64,000 nucleotides of DNA from JBLNDJ01 sp050261515 (GCA_050261515.1 JBLNDJ010000006.1:62001-126000); one strand, 5' to 3'. Shown: positions 7,754 to 16,354, numbered from the stretch's first letter. The notes: a model not told the origin generated them from the letters alone. Numbers and translations are program-made.

Positions 7754-8554
7754 ATCGTCAAAGTTTGCGTGCTCGCTAGCGGCAGCTCCGGGAACTCGAC
7801 GTTCATTGAGGCCGGGCGCACGCGGCTGCTGGTCGATTGCGGGTTGAGCCGCCGCGAGATCGGACGGCGGCTGGCGGCGATCGGCGAGGATCTTGCCCGA
7901 ATCGATGCCATCCTTGTCTCTCACGAGCACAGCGACCATGTGTCGGGTTTGCCGGTCATCACTCGCCGCGCCGACGCCGAGCGCCGGAAGAGCGGTCTTT
8001 CGCAGCTTCCCGTCTATATGACCCGGCTCGCTTCCCCGGCCATTTCCTGGGAGAAGCATCAGCCCGCGATCGAGACGTTTCAGGCCGGCTCGCGCATTTC
8101 GATCGGCGATATCGAGGTCGATACGTTCACCATCCCTCACGATGCCGCCGACCCCATCGGCTTCTGCTTTCGCGCCGAAGGCCTGAAGATCGGCCTTGCC
8201 ACGGACCTCGGCTATATCCCCGAATCGATCAAGTTCCACCTGCGCGCGTGCCATCTGCTCATTCTCGAGTCGAATCACGACCTCGAGATGCTCAAGGTGG
8301 GTCCCTATCCGTGGTCCGTCAAGCAGCGCGTGATGAGCCGTATCGGGCACCTGTCGAACGATTCGGTGTCCGATTTCATCGGTTCGGAGCTGGACGGCGC
8401 CACCGCGACGCTCGTGCTCGGCCACCTGAGCGAGCACAACAACCACCCGGCGATCGCGCGGCTGGCGGCCTCGCAGGCGCTTGCCCGGCGGGGCCTCGAA
8501 ACGAAACTCGTCGTTGCCGGACGCGCCGCCCCGACCGAAGTCTTCCAGTTCTGA
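7754..8554 (+). CDS. Metallo-beta-lactamase-fold hydrolase (YycJ/WalJ-like)
   Basis: About 266 residues of a metallo-beta-lactamase-fold protein of the YycJ-like group, thought to be an exonuclease or nuclease-like hydrolase. Metal ligands are visible in LVSHEHSDHVSG, TIPHDAADP, ATDLGY and LGHLSEHNNHP. The N-terminus should read (M)VKVCVLASGSSGN. In its place the frame has ATC at 7754, preceded by GGGAGG six nt upstream, and there is no ATG or GTG in a sensible position. The only upstream in-frame ATG (7592) lies in the foldback. The start could therefore be the rare ATC, or GTG at 7769 with loss of the first strand. It precedes purB by 19 bp. Confidence 0.85.
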   Translation: MVKVCVLASGSSGNSTFIEAGRTRLLVDCGLSRREIGRRLAAIGEDLARIDAILVSHEHSDHVSGLPVITRRADAERRKSGLSQLPVYMTRLASPAISWEKHQPAIETFQAGSRISIGDIEVDTFTIPHDAADPIGFCFRAEGLKIGLATDLGYIPESIKFHLRACHLLILESNHDLEMLKVGPYPWSVKQRVMSRIGHLSNDSVSDFIGSELDGATATLVLGHLSEHNNHPAIARLAASQALARRGLETKLVVAGRAAPTEVFQF

Positions 8555-8573
8555 AAAGGAGAAGCAGTCCCGA

Positions 8574-9884
8574 ATGATTCCGAGATACACGCGGCCCGAG
8601 ATGGGCTCCGTCTGGAGCGATGAGAGCAAGTTCCGCGCCTGGCTCGAGGTCGAGCTTGCCGCCTCCGAGGCGCTCGCCGCGATGGGCGAGGTTCCCGCCG
8701 AGGCCGCGCGCCTGCTGCGCGAACACGCCGGCTTCCAGGTCGACCGCATCTTCGAGATCGAGCGCGAGGTGAAGCACGACGTCATCGCGTTTACGACCGC
8801 CGTCGCCGAAACCATGGCCGCGGCCGGGCACCCGGAGGCGTCGCGCTGGCTGCACTACGGGCTCACGTCGAACGACGTGGTCGATACGGCGCAGGCGCTG
8901 CAAGTCGCGCAGGCTTCGAAGCTGCTCCTGAAGGGGCTCGCCGCGCTGCGCGAAGCGCTCAAGGCGCGCGCGCAGGAGTTCCGCCATACCGTGCAGATCG
9001 GGCGCACCCACGGAGTGCACGCCGAGCCCATCACGTTCGGCCTGAAGCTCGCGCTGTGGTACGACGAGGCCAACCGCGACTACGCGCGCCTGGAAGCCGC
9101 CGCGCGCGAGATGGCGGTGGGCAAGATTTCGGGCGCGGTCGGGACCTTCGGGCACATCGGCCCGCAAGCCGAGGAACGCATCATGGCCCGGCTGGGGCTG
9201 GCGCCGGCGCCGATAGCCTCCCAGGTGATTTCGCGCGACCGCCACGCCGCTTACGTCTCGGTGCTGGCGCTCATCTGCGCGCTGCTCGAAAAGATCGCGC
9301 TCGAGATCCGGCACTTGCAGCGCACCGAGGTCCGCGAAGCCGAAGAGGCGTTTTCGGCCGGCCAGAAGGGCAGCTCCGCCATGCCCCACAAGCGCAATCC
9401 GATCACCTGCGAGCAGATCTGCGGCTTGGCGCGCGTGGTCCGCTCGAACGCCCAGGCGGCTTTCGAAAATATCGCGCTCTGGCACGAACGCGATATCTCG
9501 CATTCCTCGGTCGAGCGCGTGATCCTGCCCGATTCGACCATCCTGACCGATTACCTGCTCGCCCGCACCACAAGCCTCGTCAAAAACATGCGGGTCTACC
9601 CCGAGCGCATGAAGCGCAACCTCGAGCTCACGCAGGGCCTGATCTTCTCCGGCCAGCTTCTGCTGGACCTGGCCGCCGCCGGGATGCTCCGCGAGCAGGC
9701 CTACCGCCTCGTCCAGTCCCACGCCATGAAAGCCTGGGAACAGGAAGGGAACTTCCGGGCCGCCATCGAGTCGGATCCCGACATAAAAGCGGTGCTGACA
9801 CCTGACCAGATCGAGCAGGCATTTTCGCTCGACCGCCAGCTTCGCAACGTGGATGCCATTTTCGCCCGGGTGTTTGGGGAGTAG
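8574..9884 (+). CDS. purB: Adenylosuccinate lyase PurB
   Basis: A 436-residue adenylosuccinate lyase, acting twice in purine synthesis (SAICAR to AICAR, adenylosuccinate to AMP). The fumarase/aspartase-superfamily signature GSSAMPHKRNP is intact, as are LTSNDVVDTAQAL and the catalytic His region IGRTHGVHAEP. The start MIPRYTRPEM at 8574 has AAAGGAG about 12 nt upstream. It is probably co-transcribed with the preceding hydrolase. Confidence 0.97.
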   Translation: MIPRYTRPEMGSVWSDESKFRAWLEVELAASEALAAMGEVPAEAARLLREHAGFQVDRIFEIEREVKHDVIAFTTAVAETMAAAGHPEASRWLHYGLTSNDVVDTAQALQVAQASKLLLKGLAALREALKARAQEFRHTVQIGRTHGVHAEPITFGLKLALWYDEANRDYARLEAAAREMAVGKISGAVGTFGHIGPQAEERIMARLGLAPAPIASQVISRDRHAAYVSVLALICALLEKIALEIRHLQRTEVREAEEAFSAGQKGSSAMPHKRNPITCEQICGLARVVRSNAQAAFENIALWHERDISHSSVERVILPDSTILTDYLLARTTSLVKNMRVYPERMKRNLELTQGLIFSGQLLLDLAAAGMLREQAYRLVQSHAMKAWEQEGNFRAAIESDPDIKAVLTPDQIEQAFSLDRQLRNVDAIFARVFGE

Positions 9885-9896
9885 CTCACCGCCCGG

Positions 9897-9913
9897 CCGC
9901 CGCTTCGCGGCGG
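9897..9913 (+). terminator. Hairpin after purB
   Basis: CCGCCGC-TTC-GCGGCGG, a perfect 7-bp stem with a 3-nt loop, starts 12 nt after the purB stop. No T-run follows, so termination efficiency is uncertain. A second, larger foldback begins 4 nt later. Confidence 0.5.
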
Positions 9914-9916
9914 TCT

Positions 9917-9987
9917 AGAGACGCAGAGAACGCAGAGAAAATCATTAAATCAAAAGGGGTTTCTCTGCGTCCTCTGCGTCTCTGCGG
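9917..9987. repeat. Foldback of ACGCAGAGA nonamers
   Basis: The left arm at 9917-9940 (two ACGCAGAGA units) pairs with the right arm at 9960-9987 (CTCTGCGTC units) with a single mismatch over 24 bp. They flank an A/T-rich loop of about 19 nt. The same unit appears, as one arm only, at 40096-40120. This kind of CGCAGAG repeat is widespread between genes in several phyla. Here it could also help terminate purB. Confidence 0.85.
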
Positions 9988-10017
9988 TGAAGCTGATTTT
10001 CAACTACATCAATAGTT

Positions 10018-10029
10018 CTACATCTGTAG
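10018..10029. promoter_or_regulatory. 12-bp palindrome upstream of the response regulator
   Basis: CTACATCTGTAG is a perfect palindrome about 80 bp before the regulator at 10109. It could be an operator. No convincing -35/-10 pair was recognised next to it. Confidence 0.3.
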
Positions 10030-10108
10030 TTTGTGAACCCCAATTATTGCCGTGATTTTTATCAGCGCCTGGGTTAGACTTGAATCCAGGAAAGGGCAAG
10101 TGGCCCGG

Positions 10109-10546
10109 ATGTCGAAGTCTTACCGGATTTGTCGCAATCGTGGCCTGGATCTGGCGCGTGTTTTGCTCGTCGATGACGACGTGACAGCCCGCCTTACCCT
10201 TCAGACGGTTCTTGAAGCGGGCGGATACCAGGTGGACGCTGCCGCGTCGGCCGCCGAGGCGGTCGGCAAGCTCGATGAGCAGGAGTACGAACTCGTGCTC
10301 ACGGACCTTCGGATGGAGTCGCCGGAAGCCGGTCTCAAAGTTCTGGCGCACGCCAGAATGATGGATTATAAGCCCGCCACAGCCCTGGTCACCACGTACC
10401 AGGACTCCCGGGGCCGCGGCCCCAACAACGGAACCGTCCTGATCGAGCCCGAGGATCTGCCCGACCTGCTCGGCCGGGTCGCCGATTTGGTCAGCGAGCG
10501 CGCCACACGCCGCGTCGAGCGCGAGCTGAAGCACGCGGGCAACTAG
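10109..10546 (+). CDS. Degenerate receiver-domain protein
   Basis: A protein of about 145 residues with one receiver domain and no output domain. The acidic cluster (LLVDDDVTAR) and the phospho-acceptor Asp in LTDLRMESPEAG are present. The conserved Lys before Pro is missing, however: the equivalent stretch reads LIEPEDLPDL. It may be phosphorylated but signal differently, or be a pseudo-receiver. The start at 10109 (MSKSYRIC) is uncertain; an ATG at 10052 is also open. It converges on the hydrolase gene with a 4-nt overlap of stops. Confidence 0.75.
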   Translation: MSKSYRICRNRGLDLARVLLVDDDVTARLTLQTVLEAGGYQVDAAASAAEAVGKLDEQEYELVLTDLRMESPEAGLKVLAHARMMDYKPATALVTTYQDSRGRGPNNGTVLIEPEDLPDLLGRVADLVSERATRRVERELKHAGN

Positions 10547-11178
10547 CCTGCCGCCGGGCCCAGTCCGAACACGCTCTGTTCGAAACTCTCCAGTCCGTTG
10601 GCGAAAAAGTGGTCGCTCGCCTCGATCCAGATGAGCCGCTTCGGCTCGGCCAAACGCTCGAATAGCGCCGCCAGTTCCTCGCGCGGCCCGTACTGGTCGT
10701 GCGTGCTCTGGATGAAGATCTTCGGCGCCGGGCACTCCAGCAGTCCGTCAAACTCGCCGGCTCGCGTCGGAAACCCCGCGGCCACGATCCGGGCGGCGCC
10801 CATGTGCGCGCACCCGAGCCTTAGGACGACGCGCGAGCCGAACGAGAACCCCGCAAGCGTATAGGGCAGGCCGGGGTAGCGCATGCGCAGCCATTCGAGA
10901 CAGGCCCGCGCGTCGTCCGTTTCGCCGATTCCATGATCGTGCACCCCCTCGCTCGCCCCCGCGCCCCGAAAATTGAACCGCAGGACGGCCGCCCCATTCC
11001 GCCGCAGACCGCGCGCCAGCCGGTGGACGACTTTGTTATGCATCGTCCCGCCATAGAGCGGGTGGGGGTGGCAGACCAGCGCCAGTTCCGCGGGCGCGCG
11101 CCCTTCGGGCAGCTCGAGCATGGCCTCCAGCCTGCCCGCGGGGCCGTCGATCGCGAGGGATTCGATCCTGCGGGGCAT
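10543..11178 (-). CDS. Alpha/beta hydrolase (COG2945-like)
   Basis: A 211-residue alpha/beta hydrolase. It has the oxyanion region HPHPLYGGTMHNKVV, nucleophile Ser in AGFSFGS, acid Asp in STHDQYG and catalytic His in EASDHFF. Family members resemble dienelactone hydrolases and short esterases; the substrate cannot be inferred. It has no signal peptide. It lies 7 bp downstream of yajQ, as the last gene of a long minus-strand run. Confidence 0.85.
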   Translation of the reverse strand: MPRRIESLAIDGPAGRLEAMLELPEGRAPAELALVCHPHPLYGGTMHNKVVHRLARGLRRNGAAVLRFNFRGAGASEGVHDHGIGETDDARACLEWLRMRYPGLPYTLAGFSFGSRVVLRLGCAHMGAARIVAAGFPTRAGEFDGLLECPAPKIFIQSTHDQYGPREELAALFERLAEPKRLIWIEASDHFFANGLESFEQSVFGLGPAAG

Positions 11179-11185
11179 CCGGCCG

Positions 11186-11686
11186 TCAGTTCGTGCGGTA
11201 GTTGGTGAACTGCATGTCGATCCCGAAATCCTGCTCCTTGAGCAGGTGGATCACCCTCTGGAGGTCGTCGCGATTCTTGCCGCTGACCCGCACCAGGTCG
11301 CCCTGGATCGACGCCTGCACCTTGATCTTGGCGTCCTTGATCTTCTTGACGATCTCGCGCGACTTCTCCACCGGGATGCCCTGCTGGATCGTGATTTCCT
11401 GGCGCACGGTCTGTCCGGCCGCCTCGATCACCTTCCCGCGCTCGAGTCCCTTGAGGGGAACCCCGCGCTTGACGAGCCGCCCTTCGAGAATTTCCGTGAT
11501 GGCGCGCAGCTTGAACTCATCGGCGGTGGAGAGCAGGATCTTCCTGTCCTTCTCGTTCAGCTCGATCTTCGAGTGCGAATCCTTCAGATCGTAGCGGACC
11601 AGAATTTCTTTCAAAGCCTGCTGGATCGCGTTGTTGACTTCGGCCAAATCGATTTTGGAAACAATGTCGAAGCTGTTATCGGGCAT
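11186..11686 (-). CDS. yajQ: YajQ-family nucleotide/c-di-GMP-binding protein
   Basis: A 166-residue YajQ protein. N-terminal MPDNSFDIVSKIDLAEVNNA, central EGRLVKRGVPLKGL and C-terminal RVSGKNRDDLQRVIHLLK match the family throughout. Xanthomonas homologues bind cyclic di-GMP and act as co-regulators. This fits a neighbourhood with a response regulator 12 bp upstream and, elsewhere in the window, an MshEN-domain protein. Confidence 0.93.
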   Translation of the reverse strand: MPDNSFDIVSKIDLAEVNNAIQQALKEILVRYDLKDSHSKIELNEKDRKILLSTADEFKLRAITEILEGRLVKRGVPLKGLERGKVIEAAGQTVRQEITIQQGIPVEKSREIVKKIKDAKIKVQASIQGDLVRVSGKNRDDLQRVIHLLKEQDFGIDMQFTNYRTN

Positions 11687-11698
11687 GATTGTCGGATT

Positions 11699-12373
11699 CT
11701 AGCGCCGTAAGGCCTCGATGACGCGTCCCGCGATCTCGTCGATGAGCGCGGGCATGGCGCGGTCGAGGGCCACGGTCACGGCGGCGCGCACCAGTTCGGC
11801 GTCCACATCGGCGCGGACCGGCGCGGGCTTCGTCGCAACGGGCGCGGGCTTCGGCGCAACCGGGGCGGGTGGGGCGGCCTTGGCCGGGGGCTGCGGAGGA
11901 AGCGGCGGAGCCGTCCGGGGCACAGGCCTCGGCACCGGTATCGAAGCCAGCCCGAGAATGCTCCCGGCCACGCGCGGCGGCTCCTTGCCGTTGCCGCGCG
12001 CCAGCCGCGCCTGCTCGGCCAGCGGCCTGACGGCGGCCATGACGGCCGAAGCCTCGAGCGGCTTCTTCAGGACGGCGTCGGCTTTCACGCGCGCGACCTC
12101 AGCCTCGTCCACCGGCTCGAGCAGCCCCGCCAGCAGCACCACGCGCGTGTGGCGGCGCCTGGCGTCGTTCCTGATTTCCGCGCACAATTCGTAGCCGGAT
12201 TTGCGCGGCAGAAATACGTCGGCCAGCACCACGTCCGGATCGACGTCCGCCAAACGAATCAGCGCGGTTTCGCCGTCTGTCACGGTGACGACCTCGTATC
12301 CTTCTTCGCGAAGAATGCGCTCGCCCATACGCTGCGCGTGGGGGCTGTCGTCGGCGAGCAGGATGCGGTTCAT
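11699..12373 (-). CDS. Response regulator with Pro/Ala-rich linker
   Basis: 224 residues. A complete receiver domain (about 1-120) has LLADDSPHAQR, the phospho-acceptor Asp in LADVFLPRKSG and Lys in VLKKPL. A Pro/Ala-rich linker (about 140-185) follows, then a short helical tail of about 40 residues (VDAELVRAAVTVALDRAMPALIDEIAGRVIEALR). The tail resembles the C-termini of FrzS/PilG-like regulators but has no recognised output domain. The start overlaps the bamD stop by 4 nt, so it is translationally coupled to an outer-membrane assembly gene. Confidence 0.8.
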   Translation of the reverse strand: MNRILLADDSPHAQRMGERILREEGYEVVTVTDGETALIRLADVDPDVVLADVFLPRKSGYELCAEIRNDARRRHTRVVLLAGLLEPVDEAEVARVKADAVLKKPLEASAVMAAVRPLAEQARLARGNGKEPPRVAGSILGLASIPVPRPVPRTAPPLPPQPPAKAAPPAPVAPKPAPVATKPAPVRADVDAELVRAAVTVALDRAMPALIDEIAGRVIEALRR

Positions 12374-13584
12374 GACGCCGGTTGTTGTTGCTGGTTCTTG
12401 CTCTTTTTCTTCTTCTTCGTATTGTTGTCGGAAGCGGGCTGCTGCTGTTGCTGCTGGTCGCTTGCGGGTGCCGGGGCCGCCGTCTGATCCTGCGGCTTCG
12501 GCTGATTCTGCCGCGCGTCGGGCTTCGTGTCCAGAGCCGAGGAGCCGCTGATGGTGGTCGCGGTCACGTCGGAAGAACCCTCGCCGGGGGGCGCGGTCAC
12601 AGGCACCGTCACCGGCACCCTAGGCCGCAGGCTCTCCATGGCGGGCTCGCCCGATTTCGCCGCCATGCTCATGTCGGGCCCCTTCCGGAAGATGCCCCAG
12701 AAGTGGCTCATCATCCCGGGCTTTTCCCGGTTCTCGAGTTCGTACTTCTGGCGCTGCATGGCCACCTGGTCGGGCTCGGGAATGGGTTTCTCCATGGCCT
12801 TGAGGCGCTTCTTGGCCTCCTCGACGTAGGGGCTGAGCGGGTAATCGCGGCACAGGCGGGTGAACGCTTCGGCCGAGCGGTCGCGGAACTTCGGCCCGAG
12901 CCTGCCGAAGGAATCGCCCTGCTCCCAGAGCGCCTTGTCGGCCTTGCTGAACAGCGGATAGTGCCCCGTGACGCCTTCCAGCCGGTTCGCCGCCGAGTAG
13001 TACACGCCCTTGGTGTAGTAGAACGAGCCCACTCTGTATTCGCTCTCTGCGAGCACTTCCTGGATCTGCCGCAGCAACTGCTGGCCCTGGGGAGCGAACT
13101 TGCTGTTGGGGAACTGCGTGAGCAGTGTGCGGCACTCCTCTTCGGCGCGCAGCGCGTGGGTCGGGTCGCGGTCGGCCTTCTCCATCTGCTTCACGTGGAT
13201 GGTGCAGACTTTCTCCTGCGCCTCGGCGGCTTCTTCCATGGTCGGATAGAACAGGATGAAGTCCTTATACTCGGCCTCGGCCTGCGCCAGGCCGTGCGAG
13301 CCGCCTTCGCGGTACCAGCTGTCGGCGATCGCCAGCTTCGCCTTCGCCATGTACTCGCTCTGGTCGTAAGTGTTCATCAAGGTGTTCAGCGTGAGCCGCG
13401 CCACTTCATAGCGCCCGCGCTCGATATCCTTGACGGCCTTATCGAACAGAACCTTGTCCGGCTGTTCCGTGTCCTTGGTGATCGGGTTCTCGTACTTCTT
13501 GCGGTGGAATGCGCAGGAGGAAGTCAGCCCCGCGATTGCCACCAACACAAGAACGTGTGAAATCCAGTTCCGGTAAACCTTCAT
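12370..13584 (-). CDS. bamD: Outer-membrane assembly lipoprotein BamD
   Basis: 404 residues. The signal peptide ends in a lipobox (LTSSC), so it is a lipoprotein. TPR-like repeats of the BamD/YfiO family follow (YEVARLTLNTLMNTYDQSEYMAKAKLAIADSWY and later), to about residue 290. It belongs to the BAM complex that inserts beta-barrels. It is far longer than E. coli BamD (about 245). The last 110 residues or so are low-complexity, ending in Gln and Lys runs. A short GACAGG/CCTGTC inverted repeat lies at 13595-13609 just upstream. Confidence 0.88.
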   Translation of the reverse strand: MKVYRNWISHVLVLVAIAGLTSSCAFHRKKYENPITKDTEQPDKVLFDKAVKDIERGRYEVARLTLNTLMNTYDQSEYMAKAKLAIADSWYREGGSHGLAQAEAEYKDFILFYPTMEEAAEAQEKVCTIHVKQMEKADRDPTHALRAEEECRTLLTQFPNSKFAPQGQQLLRQIQEVLAESEYRVGSFYYTKGVYYSAANRLEGVTGHYPLFSKADKALWEQGDSFGRLGPKFRDRSAEAFTRLCRDYPLSPYVEEAKKRLKAMEKPIPEPDQVAMQRQKYELENREKPGMMSHFWGIFRKGPDMSMAAKSGEPAMESLRPRVPVTVPVTAPPGEGSSDVTATTISGSSALDTKPDARQNQPKPQDQTAAPAPASDQQQQQQPASDNNTKKKKKSKNQQQQPAS

Positions 13585-13629
13585 AACCTCACTCGACAGG
13601 GTGCCTGTCCCCCGCTCATCCTATCGATC

Positions 13630-14304
13630 CTACACCCGAACGGTCATGGCGTTTTGCGCCGCTGCCCGCATTTGCGCGACCGTCGCGGCCGCGTCGGGAG
13701 CATGGAAAATGGAAGCTCCGCTCACCAGCCGGTCGCAACCCGCGCGGACTATGTCGCCCACGTTTTCCAGGTTGACGCCGCCGTCGATTTCGATCTCGAA
13801 GTTCAGCCCCAGCTCCTTGCGCCGCCGGGCCAGCTCCCGCACTTTGTCAAGCGCGTGCGGAATGAATTTCTGCCCGCCGAAGCCTGGGTTCACACTCATG
13901 ATCAGCACGTAATCCACCAGGCCGAGCACGTCGTCGAGCGTATGGACCGGCGTGGCCGGGTTGAGCACCACCCCCGCCCGGGCTCCTTCGCTCTGAATTG
14001 CACGCAACGTACCATCCAGGTGCACGGCGGCTTCCTGATGCACGAGCACCTCATCGGCGCCCGCCTGGATGAAGATCGGAGCGTACTTGTCCGGATCGCT
14101 CACCATAAGGTGAACGTCGAGCGTCATCTTCGTGAATCTGCGAATGGAGCGCACCACCGGCGGCCCGATGGTGATGTTCGGGACGAAGTGGCCATCCATA
14201 ATGTCCACATGCAGTATGGTGGCTCCGCCCTGCTCGACCTTCCGGATGTCCTCCCCCAGGCGCGCAAAGTCGGCCGAGAGGATAGATGGAACGATTTGAA
14301 CCAT
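13630..14304 (-). CDS. rpe: Ribulose-phosphate 3-epimerase
   Basis: A 224-residue TIM-barrel enzyme interconverting ribulose-5-P and xylulose-5-P in the pentose phosphate pathway. The metal and catalytic residues sit in HVDIMDGHFVPN, LDVHLMV, MSVNPGFGGQ and EIDGGVN. The ATG directly follows the rsmB stop (0-nt gap), so the two are coupled. Confidence 0.96.
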   Translation of the reverse strand: MVQIVPSILSADFARLGEDIRKVEQGGATILHVDIMDGHFVPNITIGPPVVRSIRRFTKMTLDVHLMVSDPDKYAPIFIQAGADEVLVHQEAAVHLDGTLRAIQSEGARAGVVLNPATPVHTLDDVLGLVDYVLIMSVNPGFGGQKFIPHALDKVRELARRRKELGLNFEIEIDGGVNLENVGDIVRAGCDRLVSGASIFHAPDAAATVAQMRAAAQNAMTVRV

Positions 14305-15447
14305 TTACGGCTTCCCCGATGTTAGCACAGCGGCGAAGAATCCGTCCCCGTGGTCGAGCCCCGGCGTGCGACGCCAGAGCCGCTCCACGCGGGCCCCGGA
14401 TTCCTCGACCACTGCTTCGTTTTCCTCGCGCTCGAGCGAGCAGGTTGAGTAGACCAGGCGGCCCCCGTGCGCGAGGCTTGCGAGCGCGTTTCGAAGCAGG
14501 CTGACCTGCCTGCGATGGAGGTCCGGCAAGTCGGCGGGCTCGAGCCGCCACTTGATTTCGGGATTCCGTGCGAGCGTGCCGGTTCCCGAACACGGCGCGT
14601 CCACCAGGATGCGGTCGAATCGCGCGGCGAACGGCAGCGGCTGCGTGCCGTCGAGCGCGACCAGCGGGCATCCGAGCCGGCGCATGTGTTCCAACCGGCT
14701 CAGGTGTATATCGCAGGCCACAGCCCGGATGCCTGCTTCGAGCGCTTGCGCGGTCTTGTTCCCCGGGGCCGCGCATAGGTCGAGGAACGTCTGGCCGGGC
14801 TGCAAGTCGAGCAGCGGAATGATCGACTGCGACCCGATGTCCTGTATGCGCATCCCGAAAGCATCGCCCGAGACCACGCGATAGCACCCGGGGATCTCGG
14901 TGGCCTCGAGGCCCTCCCCGGCAGCACCCGCGGCGCGGACATAAGTCTCCGGAGGAGCAAGATTCGCGCGAGCGATTTTCTCAGCGGTTTCCGCGCCATA
15001 CTGCCGTTCCCACCGCGCGAGCATCCATTCGGGAGTGGACAGCGCGGTTGCGCGATCGGGCCACGCCACGTCATCCTTGTTCGCTTTGCGCAAAACCGCA
15101 TTGACAAACGGAGCCGCGGACCGCTTGCGAGCGCGCTTCACCAGCTCGACGCTCTCCCCCACCGCGGCGTGCGCCGGAACGCGCGACAGGTACCGCAACT
15201 GATAAATCGCCATCCGCAGAGCGATCCGCACCTCGGCATCGAGGCGCGCCGCCTCCCGCCCCGAAAACCGGGCGATCAGAAAATCGAGCTGCCCCTGAAA
15301 CCGCAGCGACCCCATCACAATCTCCGAAGCAAGCCCCGCATCACGGGAGTCGAGCTCCGTGCGGCGAAGGAGCAGGTCCGAGGCATACCCCCCGCGCTCG
15401 ACAAGCAGGAGCACCTCGAAAGCCGCAACCCGGGCCGCTGATATCAC
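14305..15447 (-). CDS. rsmB: 16S rRNA m5C967 methyltransferase RsmB
   Basis: 380 residues. An N-terminal NusB-like RNA-binding domain (about 1-130) precedes a Rossmann methyltransferase domain with the SAM loop FLDLCAAPGNKT. Both catalytic cysteines are present, in VDAPCSGTG and YSTCSLE. It is the first gene of a minus-strand run rsmB-rpe-bamD-regulator-yajQ-hydrolase. The region upstream is a foldback repeat. Confidence 0.95.
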   Translation of the reverse strand: MISAARVAAFEVLLLVERGGYASDLLLRRTELDSRDAGLASEIVMGSLRFQGQLDFLIARFSGREAARLDAEVRIALRMAIYQLRYLSRVPAHAAVGESVELVKRARKRSAAPFVNAVLRKANKDDVAWPDRATALSTPEWMLARWERQYGAETAEKIARANLAPPETYVRAAGAAGEGLEATEIPGCYRVVSGDAFGMRIQDIGSQSIIPLLDLQPGQTFLDLCAAPGNKTAQALEAGIRAVACDIHLSRLEHMRRLGCPLVALDGTQPLPFAARFDRILVDAPCSGTGTLARNPEIKWRLEPADLPDLHRRQVSLLRNALASLAHGGRLVYSTCSLEREENEAVVEESGARVERLWRRTPGLDHGDGFFAAVLTSGKP

Positions 15448-15458
15448 ACTTCCATCCT

Positions 15459-15533
15459 ATCCGCGTTCATCTGCGTTCATCGGCGGCCCATAATTTTCTA
15501 TTCAGCCGCCGATGAACGTCGATGAACATCGAT
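15459..15533. repeat. Foldback of CGTTCATCTG decamers
   Basis: Left arm 15459-15486 and right arm 15506-15533 (28 bp each, about four mismatches) flank a 19-nt A/T-rich loop. Each arm is built from 10-bp units (GCGTTCATCT / GATGAACGTC). It occupies nearly the whole gap between divergent rsmB and ttcA, and the ttcA -10 box begins at its right edge. This is the third short-period foldback family in the window. Confidence 0.85.
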
Positions 15534-15538
15534 ACAAT
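15533..15538 (+). promoter_or_regulatory. -10 box of ttcA (leaderless promoter candidate)
   Basis: TACAAT ends 5 nt before the GTG start codon of ttcA, so the expected transcription start coincides with the start codon. There is no Shine-Dalgarno. A -35 box would fall inside the right foldback arm, and none matches well. Confidence 0.45.
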
Positions 15539-15543
15539 AAATT

Positions 15544-16323
15544 GTGGACCTCGAGAAGACACTTCTCCGCAAAGTCGGCGAGGCCATCGGCCGCTTCAAG
15601 ATGATCCGCGAAGGCGACCGCGTGGCCGTAGCGCTTTCGGGCGGCAAAGACTCGCTCACGCTGCTCCACGCGCTGCTGCTTCTCCAAAAACGCGCCCCGG
15701 TCGAGTTCACGGTCTGCGCGTTCACTGTCGAGCAGGGCAAATTTCTCCGGCCCATCCAGCCGCTCTCTGAATACCTCAAACAGCGCGGCATCGACTGGAC
15801 GTACTTCCGCGACTCCCCGTCGCTTCAGTTGCTCAAAGACCAGCCCGAGCATGGCTGCGACCTGTGCAGCCGCTACCGGCGCCGCGCGGTCTATGAAGTG
15901 GTGCGCGGGCTGGGCGCGAATGTCATCGCCTTCGGCCACACTGCCGACGATTTCTGCGAAGCGCTGCTGCGCAACGCCCTGTTTACGGGCAAGCTGAGCG
16001 CGCTGCCGCCGGTTACGCACTCGCGCGACAAGGAGTTCCGCCTCATACGCCCGCTCGTGTTCGTCACCGAACAGGTCACGCGCGCCTTCGTCGAGGCGGA
16101 AAGCGCGCCCGTAGTCCCGTGCGGCTGTTCGCAGAGGACCGGTACCGTGCGCCGCACGCTGCGCGACCTGTTCGCCGGGCTCGAAACCGAATACCCGTAT
16201 CTCAAGGAAAACCTGCTGGCCGCGATGGGAAACATCGAGCCCGGGCGCCTGCTCGACACGCGCTTCCTCGACGCTGAAATCCGTGGAAACACGGACAATC
16301 CGTTCCCGATTATGAGAATATAG
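15544..16323 (+). CDS. ttcA: TtcA-family tRNA 2-thiolation enzyme
   Basis: 259 residues, PP-loop ATPase with SGGKDS near residue 35. The three cysteines used by TtcA to bind a [4Fe-4S] cluster are visible: C-x-x-C in GCDLCSRYRRR and a third in VPCGCSQRT. TtcA thiolates cytidine-32 of certain tRNAs. The start is a GTG at 15544. It is preceded by a foldback repeat and a close -10 box. Confidence 0.9.
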   Translation: MDLEKTLLRKVGEAIGRFKMIREGDRVAVALSGGKDSLTLLHALLLLQKRAPVEFTVCAFTVEQGKFLRPIQPLSEYLKQRGIDWTYFRDSPSLQLLKDQPEHGCDLCSRYRRRAVYEVVRGLGANVIAFGHTADDFCEALLRNALFTGKLSALPPVTHSRDKEFRLIRPLVFVTEQVTRAFVEAESAPVVPCGCSQRTGTVRRTLRDLFAGLETEYPYLKENLLAAMGNIEPGRLLDTRFLDAEIRGNTDNPFPIMRI

Positions 16324-16331
16324 TTTCTTTC

Positions 16332-16353
16332 GGTTTGTAACCGGTTTGTAACA
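16332..16353 (+). promoter_or_regulatory. 11-bp direct repeat before the phosphate genes
   Basis: Two 11-bp units, GGTTTGTAACC and GGTTTGTAACA, lie head to tail and end 1 nt before the ATG at 16355. An 11-bp direct-repeat period is the geometry of PHO boxes, and the next genes are a phosphate-transport pair. However, the sequence is not the E. coli consensus, and the site lies downstream of a possible -10 (TATAGT, 16319-16324). A repressor-type site is therefore equally possible. Confidence 0.4.
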
Positions 16354-16354
16354 C

